A program made the position numbers and the translations under genes. Source: DATKXO01 sp035528995 (GTDB lineage Bacteria; Planctomycetota; Phycisphaerae; UBA1845). From it: a DNA stretch of 24,576 nt. How positions within the stretch are numbered: position 1 is the stretch's first letter; the number at the start of each line of letters is the position of its first letter. Where the stretch lies: assembly GCA_035528995.1 (NCBI GenBank), contig DATKXO010000159.1, positions 1 to 24,576 on the forward strand, read 5' to 3'. Of the stretch, positions 8,700-15,656 are shown one piece after another. The notes under the pieces are model-generated. The model had not been told where the DNA came from. It did no database searches and saw only the letters and a list, made by a program, of their open reading frames with translations.

Positions 8700-8877
8700 C
8701 GGTTCCCGCTTGCGGTCGAGTGGGGACCGGCGGCGCCGGCAAGGACGCCGGTGGCCGGGCATCCGAGTGGATGTGAAATTGTGAAGGGATTCTTCCTCAC
8801 ATGTGAGGTACGCCGAAGGCCTTCCCTTCCACCGGTTGCCCAGAACGTGACGGCTTAGCGACAGGGATGTTGCGACC
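8700..8877 (+). other. Gap between flhG and the small membrane gene
   Basis: This 178-nt stretch has no credible gene. Its main feature is a 14-bp perfect palindrome at 8795-8808. No hairpin with a T-run was found after flhG, so the operon may continue through it. Confidence 0.4.
8795..8808. promoter_or_regulatory. 14-bp perfect palindrome, operator-like
   Basis: CCTCACATGTGAGG is identical to its own reverse complement. It lies 70 nt before the start of the small membrane gene and upstream of fliA. A TGTGA also occurs 16-20 nt upstream of it (GGATGTGAAATTGTGAAGG, 8769-8787). The symmetry and promoter-proximal place fit a site for a dimeric transcription factor. No matching -35/-10 pair was recognised, so the role is inferred. 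Confidence 0.4.
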
Positions 8878-9180
8878 ATGGTCGGCCGGTACACCGGGGC
8901 CTGCCTCGGGCTGCTTGCCTTCGCGATCACCATCGTCGCCGGGTTGTCGGTCAACAACCCCCCCATGCTCGTTTTGTCGCGGGCCGTGTGGGCGTTGGCG
9001 GCCTTCTGCGCCATCGGCCTGCTCCTCGGAGCTGTTGCCCAGGCGGTGCTCAACGAGCATCACCACCGCCGGGAGCAAGCGGTTCTGGGAGCGGCCGGCG
9101 CGGACGCGACCGCCGAAGAGGGCGGTGACGACACGCCTGACGCCGCTGAAAACGACCAGACCGAACCGACCGATGCCTGA
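8878..9180 (+). CDS. Small two-helix membrane protein in the flagellar operon
   Basis: Function unknown. The 100-aa product has two hydrophobic helices (about residues 7-25 and 33-57), so it is probably a small inner-membrane protein. A His-containing turn (NEHHHRRE) and a strongly acidic, Ala-rich tail (about 70-100) follow. ACAGGGA (8861-8867) lies about 10 nt before ATG 8878. The gene sits between flhG and fliA and ends about 100 nt before fliA, so co-expression with the flagellar genes is likely. An overlapping frame from 8867 is rejected because it has no membrane pattern or codon bias like its neighbours. Confidence 0.65.
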   Translation: MVGRYTGACLGLLAFAITIVAGLSVNNPPMLVLSRAVWALAAFCAIGLLLGAVAQAVLNEHHHRREQAVLGAAGADATAEEGGDDTPDAAENDQTEPTDA

Positions 9181-9272
9181 CCGGAGCGGTCGGAGTCCCG
9201 GTTTGCGTCCTCAGCGGTTGGTGCCGCCCCCCTCCGGGCTTGACGCCCGTCCCAAGAGGAGGAAGCCGCTCA

Positions 9273-9280
9273 AGGAGGAG
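9273..9280 (+). promoter_or_regulatory. Strong ribosome binding site of fliA
   Basis: AGGAGGAG lies 5 nt before ATG 9286, and its core AGGAGG is spaced 7 nt. This favours ATG 9286 over GTG 9283. A second purine-rich GAGGAGGAAG lies about 15 nt further upstream (9255-9264), giving two tandem Shine-Dalgarno-like blocks. Confidence 0.6.
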
Positions 9281-9285
9281 CCGTG

Positions 9286-10071
9286 ATGTTGCCCACCCAA
9301 CCCAAAGCCCCCGCCGAAATGGAGCCGGTCTGGATCGAGTACAAAAAGACCAGACAAGCCGCCCTGCGAAATCGCCTCATGGAGCGATACCTGCACATCG
9401 TCAGGTACAACGCCGAGCGCATCGCCGCCAAGCTGCCCGATGAGGTCGAGAACGACGACCTCATGTCCGCCGGCATCTTCGGCCTCATGGACGCCATCGA
9501 AGCCTACGACCTGGCCCGCGGTGTCAAGTTCGAGACCTACTGCGCACCACGCATCCGGGGGGCCATCCTCGACGAACTCAGGGCCATGGATTGGGTGCCC
9601 AGGCTGGTCCGCAACCGGGCCCACAAGCTCCAGGAGGCCACCCGTGCGCTCGAGGCCGAACTCGGCCGAAGCCCGTCCGAGGAGGAGCTGGCCGGACGCA
9701 TGAAGCTGCCCCGGCCTCAGTTCGACAAGCTGCTCCGCGACGCGACCGCCGTCGCCCTGGTCTCCCTTTCCCGAAAGTATTACGAGTCGGATTCCAGCCG
9801 CGACGTCCGCGAAATCGACATCCTGGAGGACAAGCGTGGCCGCGACCCGGTCAGGGAGATCCAGAAGCGCGACCTCAGGGCACTCATCACCCGAGGCCTC
9901 AATCGGGCTGAACGCCTCATCCTCATCCTCTACTACTACGAGGAGATGACCATGAAGGAGATCGGGGCCACGCTCGACCTGTCCGAGTCCCGCGTCTCCC
10001 AGATGCACTCCTCCATCCTCAATCGACTCAAGACCCAGCTCGCCCGCCGGCAGAAGGAGCTGGCTCGCTGA
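9286..10071 (+). CDS. fliA: FliA/WhiG-family flagellar sigma factor (sigma-28)
   Basis: This sigma-70-family factor directs RNA polymerase to late flagellar and chemotaxis promoters. The 261-aa product has region 2 (NRLMERYLHIVRYNAERIA, then DDLMSAGIFGLMDAIEAYD and RGVKFETYCAPRIRGAI), region 3 (RNRAHKLQEATRALEAELGR), and region 4 with a helix-turn-helix (MTMKEIGATLDLSESRVSQM). The length and three-region layout fit FliA/WhiG and not an ECF factor. It closes the flhF-flhG-fliA set common in flagellated bacteria. FliA is normally held by an anti-sigma FlgM; none was seen in this window. Confidence 0.93.
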   Translation: MLPTQPKAPAEMEPVWIEYKKTRQAALRNRLMERYLHIVRYNAERIAAKLPDEVENDDLMSAGIFGLMDAIEAYDLARGVKFETYCAPRIRGAILDELRAMDWVPRLVRNRAHKLQEATRALEAELGRSPSEEELAGRMKLPRPQFDKLLRDATAVALVSLSRKYYESDSSRDVREIDILEDKRGRDPVREIQKRDLRALITRGLNRAERLILILYYYEEMTMKEIGATLDLSESRVSQMHSSILNRLKTQLARRQKELAR

Positions 10072-10374
10072 GGGCTCGCACGCGAATCGGCCCGCTCGGG
10101 GCTCGGATGAGCACCGGATACCAGTTCCGGGATGGCTCCGCCGATTCACGAGCCGCGAAATTCATTTCGCGCGGACTACGTCGTCCCACACACGCCCAAT
10201 CGCCGGGCACCCAATCGGCATCAACGAACTGTAATGGCATGAGACTCACGCGCGAAAAGCCGCGCCCTGCCGGGCGACGCCACCCCCGCTTTTGACGTCA
10301 TGTCTCACGGCGGGAACCGCCGATATCGTACACTGGAGGTGTAAACCACAGCGTCGCCCAGAGGGAGCGCAGTC
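10072..10374. other. Intergenic region after fliA
   Basis: This 303-nt stretch has no credible gene. It holds the 60-nt palindromic repeat at 10117-10176. Before the next gene, GCCGATAT at 10319-10326 resembles the sigma-28 -10 box (GCCGATAA). The matching -35 block at the expected spacing is not convincing, so a promoter is not called. Confidence 0.4.
10117..10176 (+). repeat. REP-like palindromic repeat, copy 1
   Basis: The 60-nt element aligns without gaps to 22152-22211 with 7 differences. Its core forms a hairpin, CGCGAAAT-TC-ATTTCGCG, at 10156-10173. In copies 3 and 4 the core is CGCGAACT-TC-AGTTCGCG, so two of the differences compensate each other and keep the stem. The right flank (GGACTACGTC) is also similar to that of copy 2. 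It is non-coding and lies between genes. Confidence 0.75.
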
Positions 10375-10695
10375 ATGTCCGGAATCCCGCCCGATATCGC
10401 CGGTTCCTCGTTGCAGGCCGGCTTCCAGGCCCGTGACGTCGGCCGCGTCCGCGACAACGAGCGTGTCGGGCAGGCCCACTCCACCGACAGGACCAGCAAA
10501 GCCATCGACGAGGCCGGCAGTACCGTCGAGACCGAAGACAGCGACACCGCGATCTTCGCCGACGCAGAGGGCACCGGAAGCAAGGGCCGCGACTTCGAGG
10601 AGGAACCCCTCCAGGAAGAGGAAGAGCAGAAAGACGGCCGGGACAAACGCGGCGAGTCCGACGACGGGCAGGTTCACCTGGACATCCAGGCCTGA
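10375..10695 (+). CDS. Small acidic protein downstream of fliA
   Basis: Function unknown. The 106-aa product is hydrophilic, with no signal peptide or membrane segment. The N-terminal part (SGIPPDIAGSSLQAGFQARD) could form a short helix. The middle is rich in Asp, Ser and Thr, followed by a Glu-rich stretch (EEEPLQEEEEQ), so the protein is probably partly disordered. GGGAG (10363-10367) is spaced 7 nt from ATG 10375. It is on the same strand as the flagellar operon but about 300 nt after fliA. A link to flagella, for example as an anti-sigma-like or export-related small protein, is only a positional guess. Coding status is supported by the ribosome binding site and the coherent acidic composition. 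Confidence 0.55.
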   Translation: MSGIPPDIAGSSLQAGFQARDVGRVRDNERVGQAHSTDRTSKAIDEAGSTVETEDSDTAIFADAEGTGSKGRDFEEEPLQEEEEQKDGRDKRGESDDGQVHLDIQA

Positions 10696-10731
10696 ACGAC
10701 TCCGCCCGTCCCCCAAAACCTCAACCCATAC

Positions 10732-10777
10732 TCACGAGCCGCGGGCCTTCAGCCCGCGCGGACTATGTCCTACCAGA
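10732..10777 (+). repeat. REP-like palindromic repeat, copy 2
   Basis: The core CGCGGGC-CTTCA-GCCCGCG (10740-10758) is flanked by the family-typical CACGAGC on the left and GCGGACTATGTC on the right. The stem sequence differs from the other copies at several places but remains fully paired. It lies between two convergent genes, the usual place for REP elements, and could also act as a transcript 3' end. Confidence 0.7.
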
Positions 10778-10795
10778 GACGTTAAAGCCTGACGA

Positions 10796-12295
10796 CTACG
10801 ACGCCGCCTCGACCCCTGCCGCCGGCTGGTCCGCCACTCGGGCGGCCAACTGTTGCTCCAGTTGCCGCACCCGGTCGCCCAGGGCTCCGGACGGCGGCCA
10901 GTGACGCAGCGGCGCCTCCAGCATGCGTAATCCGTCGATCGGCTGATCGTGCAGCCACTCGCCGAGGTGATCCAGCAGGTCGTCCAATGCTTGACGGACG
11001 GCCGTGCCGTTGCGGCCGACACCCACGGAGGCGAGAAGCCTCGACGCAGCCTTGGCCGCCGCAATCGGCGACAGCCGCGTCATGCGCTTCAGCATCCCCG
11101 CAACCAGCGGGCTCAACCTTACCGAGGTCGCCGCCGAACGCTTCCAAAGATCGGTCACCGCACCCCAGTAGCGCGTCAAGTCGTCGATCGGAGCGGTGCA
11201 GAGCCGGTCGGTCAGTTCCCGCAGCGCGTCCGACACCAGCGTGGCGGTCAGCTCGCCGGCCGGCTCCTCCTGCGGCGCGGTCCCCGCGTATTTGTTGAGC
11301 GTCCCGATCAGCCCGTCGCAGTCCAGATCGCTCAGCTCGTCGCGCCGGGCGCAGAGCTCCCCGCACCGGTCCAGTGTCGCGGCCGAGCAATCGCCGTAGC
11401 GCCGCGAGGTGACGCCCACCAGATCGCTCCAGCGACCTTGCTCCCACCGGTGTTGAACCATTCGCCCCCAGGCGCCATCCGCCGGGGCCGGCCCGGCTTG
11501 GTCGGCGGCGGGCTCCAGCAGATCGATCTCGTGCCCGCGGAGCGACTGCCGCAACCGAACCGGGTCACCGGCCAGGGCGCTGAGTCCGAAGCCCCGAGCC
11601 AACGAATACCGCAGTCCGGCCGCGAACGACAGCCTCGCCCGCAGAGGTCCGGGCAGCCCCAGGAGCACCGCCTCGATCAACTCCGCTGCCCCAAAGTCCC
11701 CTACGATCACCGTCGGCCTGCCCGCCAGCAGGTGGTCCAGGACGCAACGCGTCCAGCCGATTCCCACCGTGCCCACGCAGTCGGAAAGCGTGCCGTAGTC
11801 CGGCCCGATGGTGGCACTCAATTCCAGCGCCGGCAATTCTGTCGGCGGCTTCAGGTCCGGCGTTCCCCCTCCGCCGGCGATCAGCGACCGAACCACGTCG
11901 AAGGGGTTGTACGCGAACGTTCCGAGGTCTTCTTCTGCCAGCACAACCGCCCGCGTGTAGATGCGTTGCCCGCCGCGGGCGCTCTGTTCCAGGCCCGCGC
12001 AGCAGGTGTAGGCCACTGCCAGACGCCCCGTCGCCAGCGGGTAGCAGGACACCCCCACGGCCTCGGGGCTGGTGTCGCACAACCCGTCGTGCGAGGGCGA
12101 ACACTTGATGATCTGCTGCTTCTCCTCGGTCTTCAGCCCTCGACTGGCGGCCACCAGGCGATAACCGCTGGCGATGGCCGACCCCACCGACGTGAAGATC
12201 GCCTGGTCGCACCGGACGGCCTTGGATACTCCGGGCTGCTTGGCCGGTGTGCCCGCTGCCGACGACGGCCCGGTTACATCTGATCCAGGATCCAT
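10796..12295 (-). CDS. GAP1-like GTPase-associated protein
   Basis: This 499-aa protein resembles, from memory of the family, proteins encoded beside TRAFAC-type GTPases and named GTPase-associated protein 1 (N-terminal domain type 2). Recognisable blocks are CDQAIFTSVGSAIASGYRLV (29-48), KCSPSHDGLCDTSPEAVG (64-81), YPLATGRLAVAYTCCAG (85-101) and RGGQRIYTRAVVLAEEDLG. The C-terminal part is Leu/Ala-rich and helical. No catalytic motif is evident. The start is ATG 12295, which overlaps the GTPase stop by 22 nt. The frame is open further upstream to 12814, but that part is antisense-like reading through the GTPase gene. The overlap suggests a coupled, stoichiometric pair with the GTPase. Confidence 0.75.
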   Translation of the reverse strand: MDPGSDVTGPSSAAGTPAKQPGVSKAVRCDQAIFTSVGSAIASGYRLVAASRGLKTEEKQQIIKCSPSHDGLCDTSPEAVGVSCYPLATGRLAVAYTCCAGLEQSARGGQRIYTRAVVLAEEDLGTFAYNPFDVVRSLIAGGGGTPDLKPPTELPALELSATIGPDYGTLSDCVGTVGIGWTRCVLDHLLAGRPTVIVGDFGAAELIEAVLLGLPGPLRARLSFAAGLRYSLARGFGLSALAGDPVRLRQSLRGHEIDLLEPAADQAGPAPADGAWGRMVQHRWEQGRWSDLVGVTSRRYGDCSAATLDRCGELCARRDELSDLDCDGLIGTLNKYAGTAPQEEPAGELTATLVSDALRELTDRLCTAPIDDLTRYWGAVTDLWKRSAATSVRLSPLVAGMLKRMTRLSPIAAAKAASRLLASVGVGRNGTAVRQALDDLLDHLGEWLHDQPIDGLRMLEAPLRHWPPSGALGDRVRQLEQQLAARVADQPAAGVEAAS

Positions 12296-13155
12296 TGAAA
12301 CGGCTCCAGGACTCCGCGCGGAGCGCCGTGCAGCGGGACCGGCACTACGTTCTCGTCCGCGCCGGTGGCGAAACCCAGTGAACCGACCACGCTGGAGGCA
12401 AAAAAAGCCACATTCTCGAAGCGGTTCTCGCAGATGTTCCACAGCCGGTTCAGGTTCGTCCGGGCGAACCCGCGAGGATCGTCGAAACACTGCGGGCAGT
12501 AATCCGCTTTGCACAGCACCACCGCGATGGGGTGCTTCACCCGCTGCCGCCGCCGCTTGGCAAACATGTCGTCCAGGTAGGTCATCAGCTTCAGGGCGAA
12601 AAAGTCCGGTCGGCTCGAACCCGCCGACGCCAGAGCCGCGTCCACCAGCACGATGGCCGCCTCCGTCTTGCCCAGCAGGTTCCGAATCACGCTGAACGTC
12701 TGCGGCACCTCGACTTCCGTCGAGAGCGCCTCGCCGGCCATGTCCGGCATGACCAGGTCCACCCAGGCGTCGCTTCCCGACTTGCGGCAGACCTGGTAGT
12801 AAGCCCAGTACCACTGGTCCGGCTCCATCGGCGTCTTCGGCGGAAACACCCGAGCGCTCAGGTGGGTGATGACGTTCTGCTGCAGGTTGACCGAGTAGGC
12901 CCCCTTGGGCACCGCGTCGAAATCACCCGCCCGCCGGGTCAGCATGTCCAGCAGGAAGCCCAGGTACACGGTCTTGCCCACGTTCGACTCGCCCACGATG
13001 CTGATGATTCGAGGCTCCCGCTGCTGGGCGACGGATTCGTGAATCAGGGCCATCGGGGCCGAGCACCCACCGCACAGAAGAGCCTCGTACGGGTTCTGCG
13101 TCCCGCAGATCAGGCAGTCGATCGTTGACGTCTGGGCTGATGGTGCCGAAGCCAC
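12274..13155 (-). CDS. Zinc-ribbon TRAFAC-like GTPase
   Basis: Probable regulatory GTPase. The 293-aa product starts with a small zinc ribbon (C14, C17, C28, C31: CLIC and CGGC). The P-loop GESNVGKT (55-62) follows, then a G3-like DLVMPDMAGE (133-142) and a G4-like VLCKADYC (213-220, KxD). This layout fits the stand-alone GTPases of bacterial GTPase/GAP1 systems. The start is GTG 13155, because AAGGAG (13162-13167) sits exactly 6 nt away and the nearby ATG is out of frame. It lies 29 nt after the FGE-like gene and overlaps the GAP1-like gene. Substrate and partner are unknown. Confidence 0.85.
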   Translation of the reverse strand: MASAPSAQTSTIDCLICGTQNPYEALLCGGCSAPMALIHESVAQQREPRIISIVGESNVGKTVYLGFLLDMLTRRAGDFDAVPKGAYSVNLQQNVITHLSARVFPPKTPMEPDQWYWAYYQVCRKSGSDAWVDLVMPDMAGEALSTEVEVPQTFSVIRNLLGKTEAAIVLVDAALASAGSSRPDFFALKLMTYLDDMFAKRRRQRVKHPIAVVLCKADYCPQCFDDPRGFARTNLNRLWNICENRFENVAFFASSVVGSLGFATGADENVVPVPLHGAPRGVLEPFQWILDQM

Positions 13156-13161
13156 GTCATG

Positions 13162-13167
13162 CTCCTT
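13162..13167 (-). promoter_or_regulatory. Ribosome binding site deciding a GTG start
   Basis: Read on the minus strand, AAGGAG is followed by 6 nt and then GTG GCT TCG. This supports GTG 13155 as the GTPase start. The closest ATG (13160) is in another frame. Confidence 0.6.
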
Positions 13168-13184
13168 CGCGCCGGCCTGTGCGT

Positions 13185-14189
13185 CTACACGTTTAAGGCG
13201 CAGCGGAACCCCGTGTTGTGCGCCCGGGCCAGAAGGATCTGCCCGGTGCGGAACGAAGCCGTCGCCTGGGTGTCAAAGTAGGTGTCGTATGCCCCGCCCC
13301 GAACGCTTCGCATGGGCATTTCGCCGATCACCACACGACCCTTGGCGTCACTCACCTCGAAATCCGACGCCGTCCACTCCCATACATTGCCGATCAGTTG
13401 CTGAACGCCGTTCGGGGCGGCGCCCGACGGGAACGCGTTCACCGGAGCGACCGCGCCGCGCCCCGTGCCCCACACGTTGCAGCGCTGGTAGTCCATCGCG
13501 TCGCCCCATGGCAGGCGGCGGAATACGTCCGCTTCGCTCTTGATCCGCCAACTGGCCGCCATCTGCCACTCCGCTTCCGTCGGAAGACGCAGACCCACCC
13601 ATTTGGCGTAGGCCACCGCCTCGTACCAGCTCACCCCCACCACCGGGTGGTCGGCCAACCGCTGGTCGTGCCGGCTGTCCATCCAATAACGCGGGCCCGG
13701 CGTCCCGGTCAGGTCGTGTAGTTCGATCAGGTGCGGCCAGATCGCCTCGGGCCACAGCGCCAGCTCGTCGTAACATCCGGCGTCCACGAACTGCTGATAA
13801 CACTCGTTGGTCACCGTGTGGATGGCCAACAGAAACGGCCCCACCTCAACGTCGATCTCCGGGCTGCCCGGAAGGTCTTCCAGCGTGGTCGGCATCGAGA
13901 CCGAGCCCGCCGGCACCAGGGCCATCTCCTCCTCCAGTCTGCGTTCGGCCAGCCCGCAGACGTTGCGGCCCTCCTCGTCTTCCGCCCAGCGGTGCCGCTC
14001 GGTCACCAGAACGCCGAACCGGTGTTGCTGGTACAAACGTTGGACGGGCTCGGCCTCCAGGGCCTGCCGCTCGGCGGGTTGATACTCACCGCTGACCGGC
14101 CGACCGCTCGGAGACGTGCGCACCGCCGGTCGGCCCGGCAGCATCGCTATCGCACCGCGCGCTTTACGAGTGAACAGCTTCAAGGCCAT
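13185..14189 (-). CDS. FGE/SUMF1-fold protein lacking the catalytic cysteines
   Basis: The 334-aa product carries a formylglycine-generating-enzyme (sulfatase-modifying factor) fold from about residue 88 to the end. Typical blocks are HPVVGVSWYEAVAYAKWVGL, RLPTEAEWQMAA, LPWGD, LIGNVWEWTASDF, RSVRGGAYDT and HNTGFRCA. In true FGE an active Cys-x4-Cys pair lies between the GG-S/A block and GFRC. Here that stretch reads YFDTQATASFRTGQ and has no Cys, so formylglycine formation is unlikely. Ligand binding or another use of the fold is more plausible. ATG 14189 has GGGGA upstream; ATG 14204 (5 codons longer) is possible. It lies between coiled-coil B and the GTPase. Confidence 0.82.
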   Translation of the reverse strand: MALKLFTRKARGAIAMLPGRPAVRTSPSGRPVSGEYQPAERQALEAEPVQRLYQQHRFGVLVTERHRWAEDEEGRNVCGLAERRLEEEMALVPAGSVSMPTTLEDLPGSPEIDVEVGPFLLAIHTVTNECYQQFVDAGCYDELALWPEAIWPHLIELHDLTGTPGPRYWMDSRHDQRLADHPVVGVSWYEAVAYAKWVGLRLPTEAEWQMAASWRIKSEADVFRRLPWGDAMDYQRCNVWGTGRGAVAPVNAFPSGAAPNGVQQLIGNVWEWTASDFEVSDAKGRVVIGEMPMRSVRGGAYDTYFDTQATASFRTGQILLARAHNTGFRCALNV

Positions 14190-14252
14190 TGCATTCCCCG
14201 ACATATCGCCGACCGGACGCGACGCGACGCCTGTGCCGCGTCCGCCTGCCGG

Positions 14253-15527
14253 CTATTTGACTCCGATCGCCCGACGCTTGGCGTCGCGCCGCAGTTTCCG
14301 GAACAGCCCCACCCGGGTCTTCGCCTCCTCCGTCTCCTGCTCCTCCGGCGCCGACCCCACGTCGTTGAGTACCAGGGCGGGCGACGGCGGCGCCGGCATC
14401 GGCGCCGACTTCATCCGCTCGAGTAGCTCCGTGCGCTGCACCGCTACCTCCGCTCGATCACGCTCCAGCTGGGCCTGGATCGCGGCCACGTTCTGTCGGG
14501 CCGTCTCGAACCCCTTCAACTGGGTGGCCAGCGCCTGCTCGGCCTCGGCCAGTTCGGTCTGGCGACGGTCGAACTCCTCCTGCTGCTGCCTGGCTTCCGC
14601 GGTCACGTCGCCGAGTTGTTGCATCACCAGCGCGGCGGCCTCTTCGCGCTTGACCGCTTCGGTCTGGGCGGCGGCGACCTCCTGCTGCTGCCGGTCCAGC
14701 TCGGCCGCGGTTGCATCCAGCTCCCTCCGGCGCGCCTCCGTTCCGGCCAGCCGGGCCTCGAACTGGGACCGCTCCTTCTCGAGCCGCTCGCGCTGCTCGG
14801 CGAACCTGCCCTGGGCGGATTCGACCTGCTGACGCCGGTCTTCCACTTCCTTGCGCCGGTCCTCCAGTTCGTCCCTCTGGGCCTGCAACTCGGCCCTCTG
14901 CTCTTCGAGGTCGGTCCGGTTAACCTCCAGTTCGCCGTCGCGCGCCGCGATCTCCTCGGCCTGCGCTTCCAAGGCCTCTTGCCGATCCGCGAGCTGCTCC
15001 CGGCGCCGGTCCAACTCCGCCGCCTGGTGTTTCAGCTCGCCGTCCCGGGCCGCCAGCTTCTGCTCGCGCTCCCGCAGGTCGGACTCGCGCTGGTCCAGGT
15101 TGCCGATCTGTTCCTCGTGTTGACCCAGCCGTTCCTCGATTTCCTCCTCGGCGCCCGCCAGGGCGGACGAGCGGTGCTCCAACTGCTCTGACACGCGCTC
15201 CAGTTGGGCCTGCTGCTGGGAAACCGCCTCTTCGCGCTCGCCTAGTCGGGCTTCGAGCTCGCGGTATTCCTCGAGCTGACGCTGCTGCTGTTCGACGGAT
15301 TCGGATTCCCGTCGGGCCAGTTCATCGCGCTCCGCCAGGACACGCTGCTGTAACTCGCCCAGCGCCGCCAACGCTGCAACCTGCTGCTCCTGCCGCTCGC
15401 GCAGCCGCTGCTGGGTGCTGCGCAGCGCGGCGATCAGGTCCAGGCCCAGTTGACGCAAGTCCCCGGTTTCGCCCGCAGCAGTTGGAACGTCCGCCTGCGC
15501 CGTGTTGTCGCTGCACTCATTTTTCAT
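14253..15527 (-). CDS. Long coiled-coil protein B
   Basis: No enzyme family is recognised. The 424-aa product is almost all heptad-repeat coiled coil (about residues 30-370), with many seven-residue units such as RDGELEV, QRAELQA, QRDELED and RRKEVED running without obvious breaks. A Pro/Ala-rich linker (KSAPMPAPPSPALVLND) and a basic C-terminal tail (LFRKLRRDAKRRAIGVK) follow. No signal peptide or membrane segment is seen, so a cytoplasmic rod or scaffold is likely. ATG 15527 has AAGGAT upstream, spaced 9 nt. It precedes the FGE-like gene by about 60 nt and is similar in design to coiled-coil A, so the two may be partners or diverged paralogues. Confidence 0.8.
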   Translation of the reverse strand: MKNECSDNTAQADVPTAAGETGDLRQLGLDLIAALRSTQQRLRERQEQQVAALAALGELQQRVLAERDELARRESESVEQQQRQLEEYRELEARLGEREEAVSQQQAQLERVSEQLEHRSSALAGAEEEIEERLGQHEEQIGNLDQRESDLREREQKLAARDGELKHQAAELDRRREQLADRQEALEAQAEEIAARDGELEVNRTDLEEQRAELQAQRDELEDRRKEVEDRRQQVESAQGRFAEQRERLEKERSQFEARLAGTEARRRELDATAAELDRQQQEVAAAQTEAVKREEAAALVMQQLGDVTAEARQQQEEFDRRQTELAEAEQALATQLKGFETARQNVAAIQAQLERDRAEVAVQRTELLERMKSAPMPAPPSPALVLNDVGSAPEEQETEEAKTRVGLFRKLRRDAKRRAIGVK

Positions 15528-15656
15528 CCGCGTACTATCCTTCTACGTCGGGATTCGCGGGGGCCAACTTGCCCAATCGATCCGGTCCCCCGTACGGACT
15601 ATCGGTCCTGCGCCCGATCCGCCGGGCTCGCCGCCGCAGCGGGTCCGGCTCGCCTG

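Noticed and set aside
10319..10326. GCCGATAT resembling a sigma-28 -10 box
   Set aside because: The -35 block expected upstream at the right spacing is not present.
10949..12283. 444-codon plus-strand frame
   Set aside because: It is an Arg/Gln/Pro-rich shadow opposite the GAP1-like gene, which has family-like blocks on the other strand.
12296..12814. N-terminal extension of the GAP1-like frame
   Set aside because: It would fully overlap the GTPase gene in another frame and shows no family blocks; the ATG at 12295 fits a coupled start.
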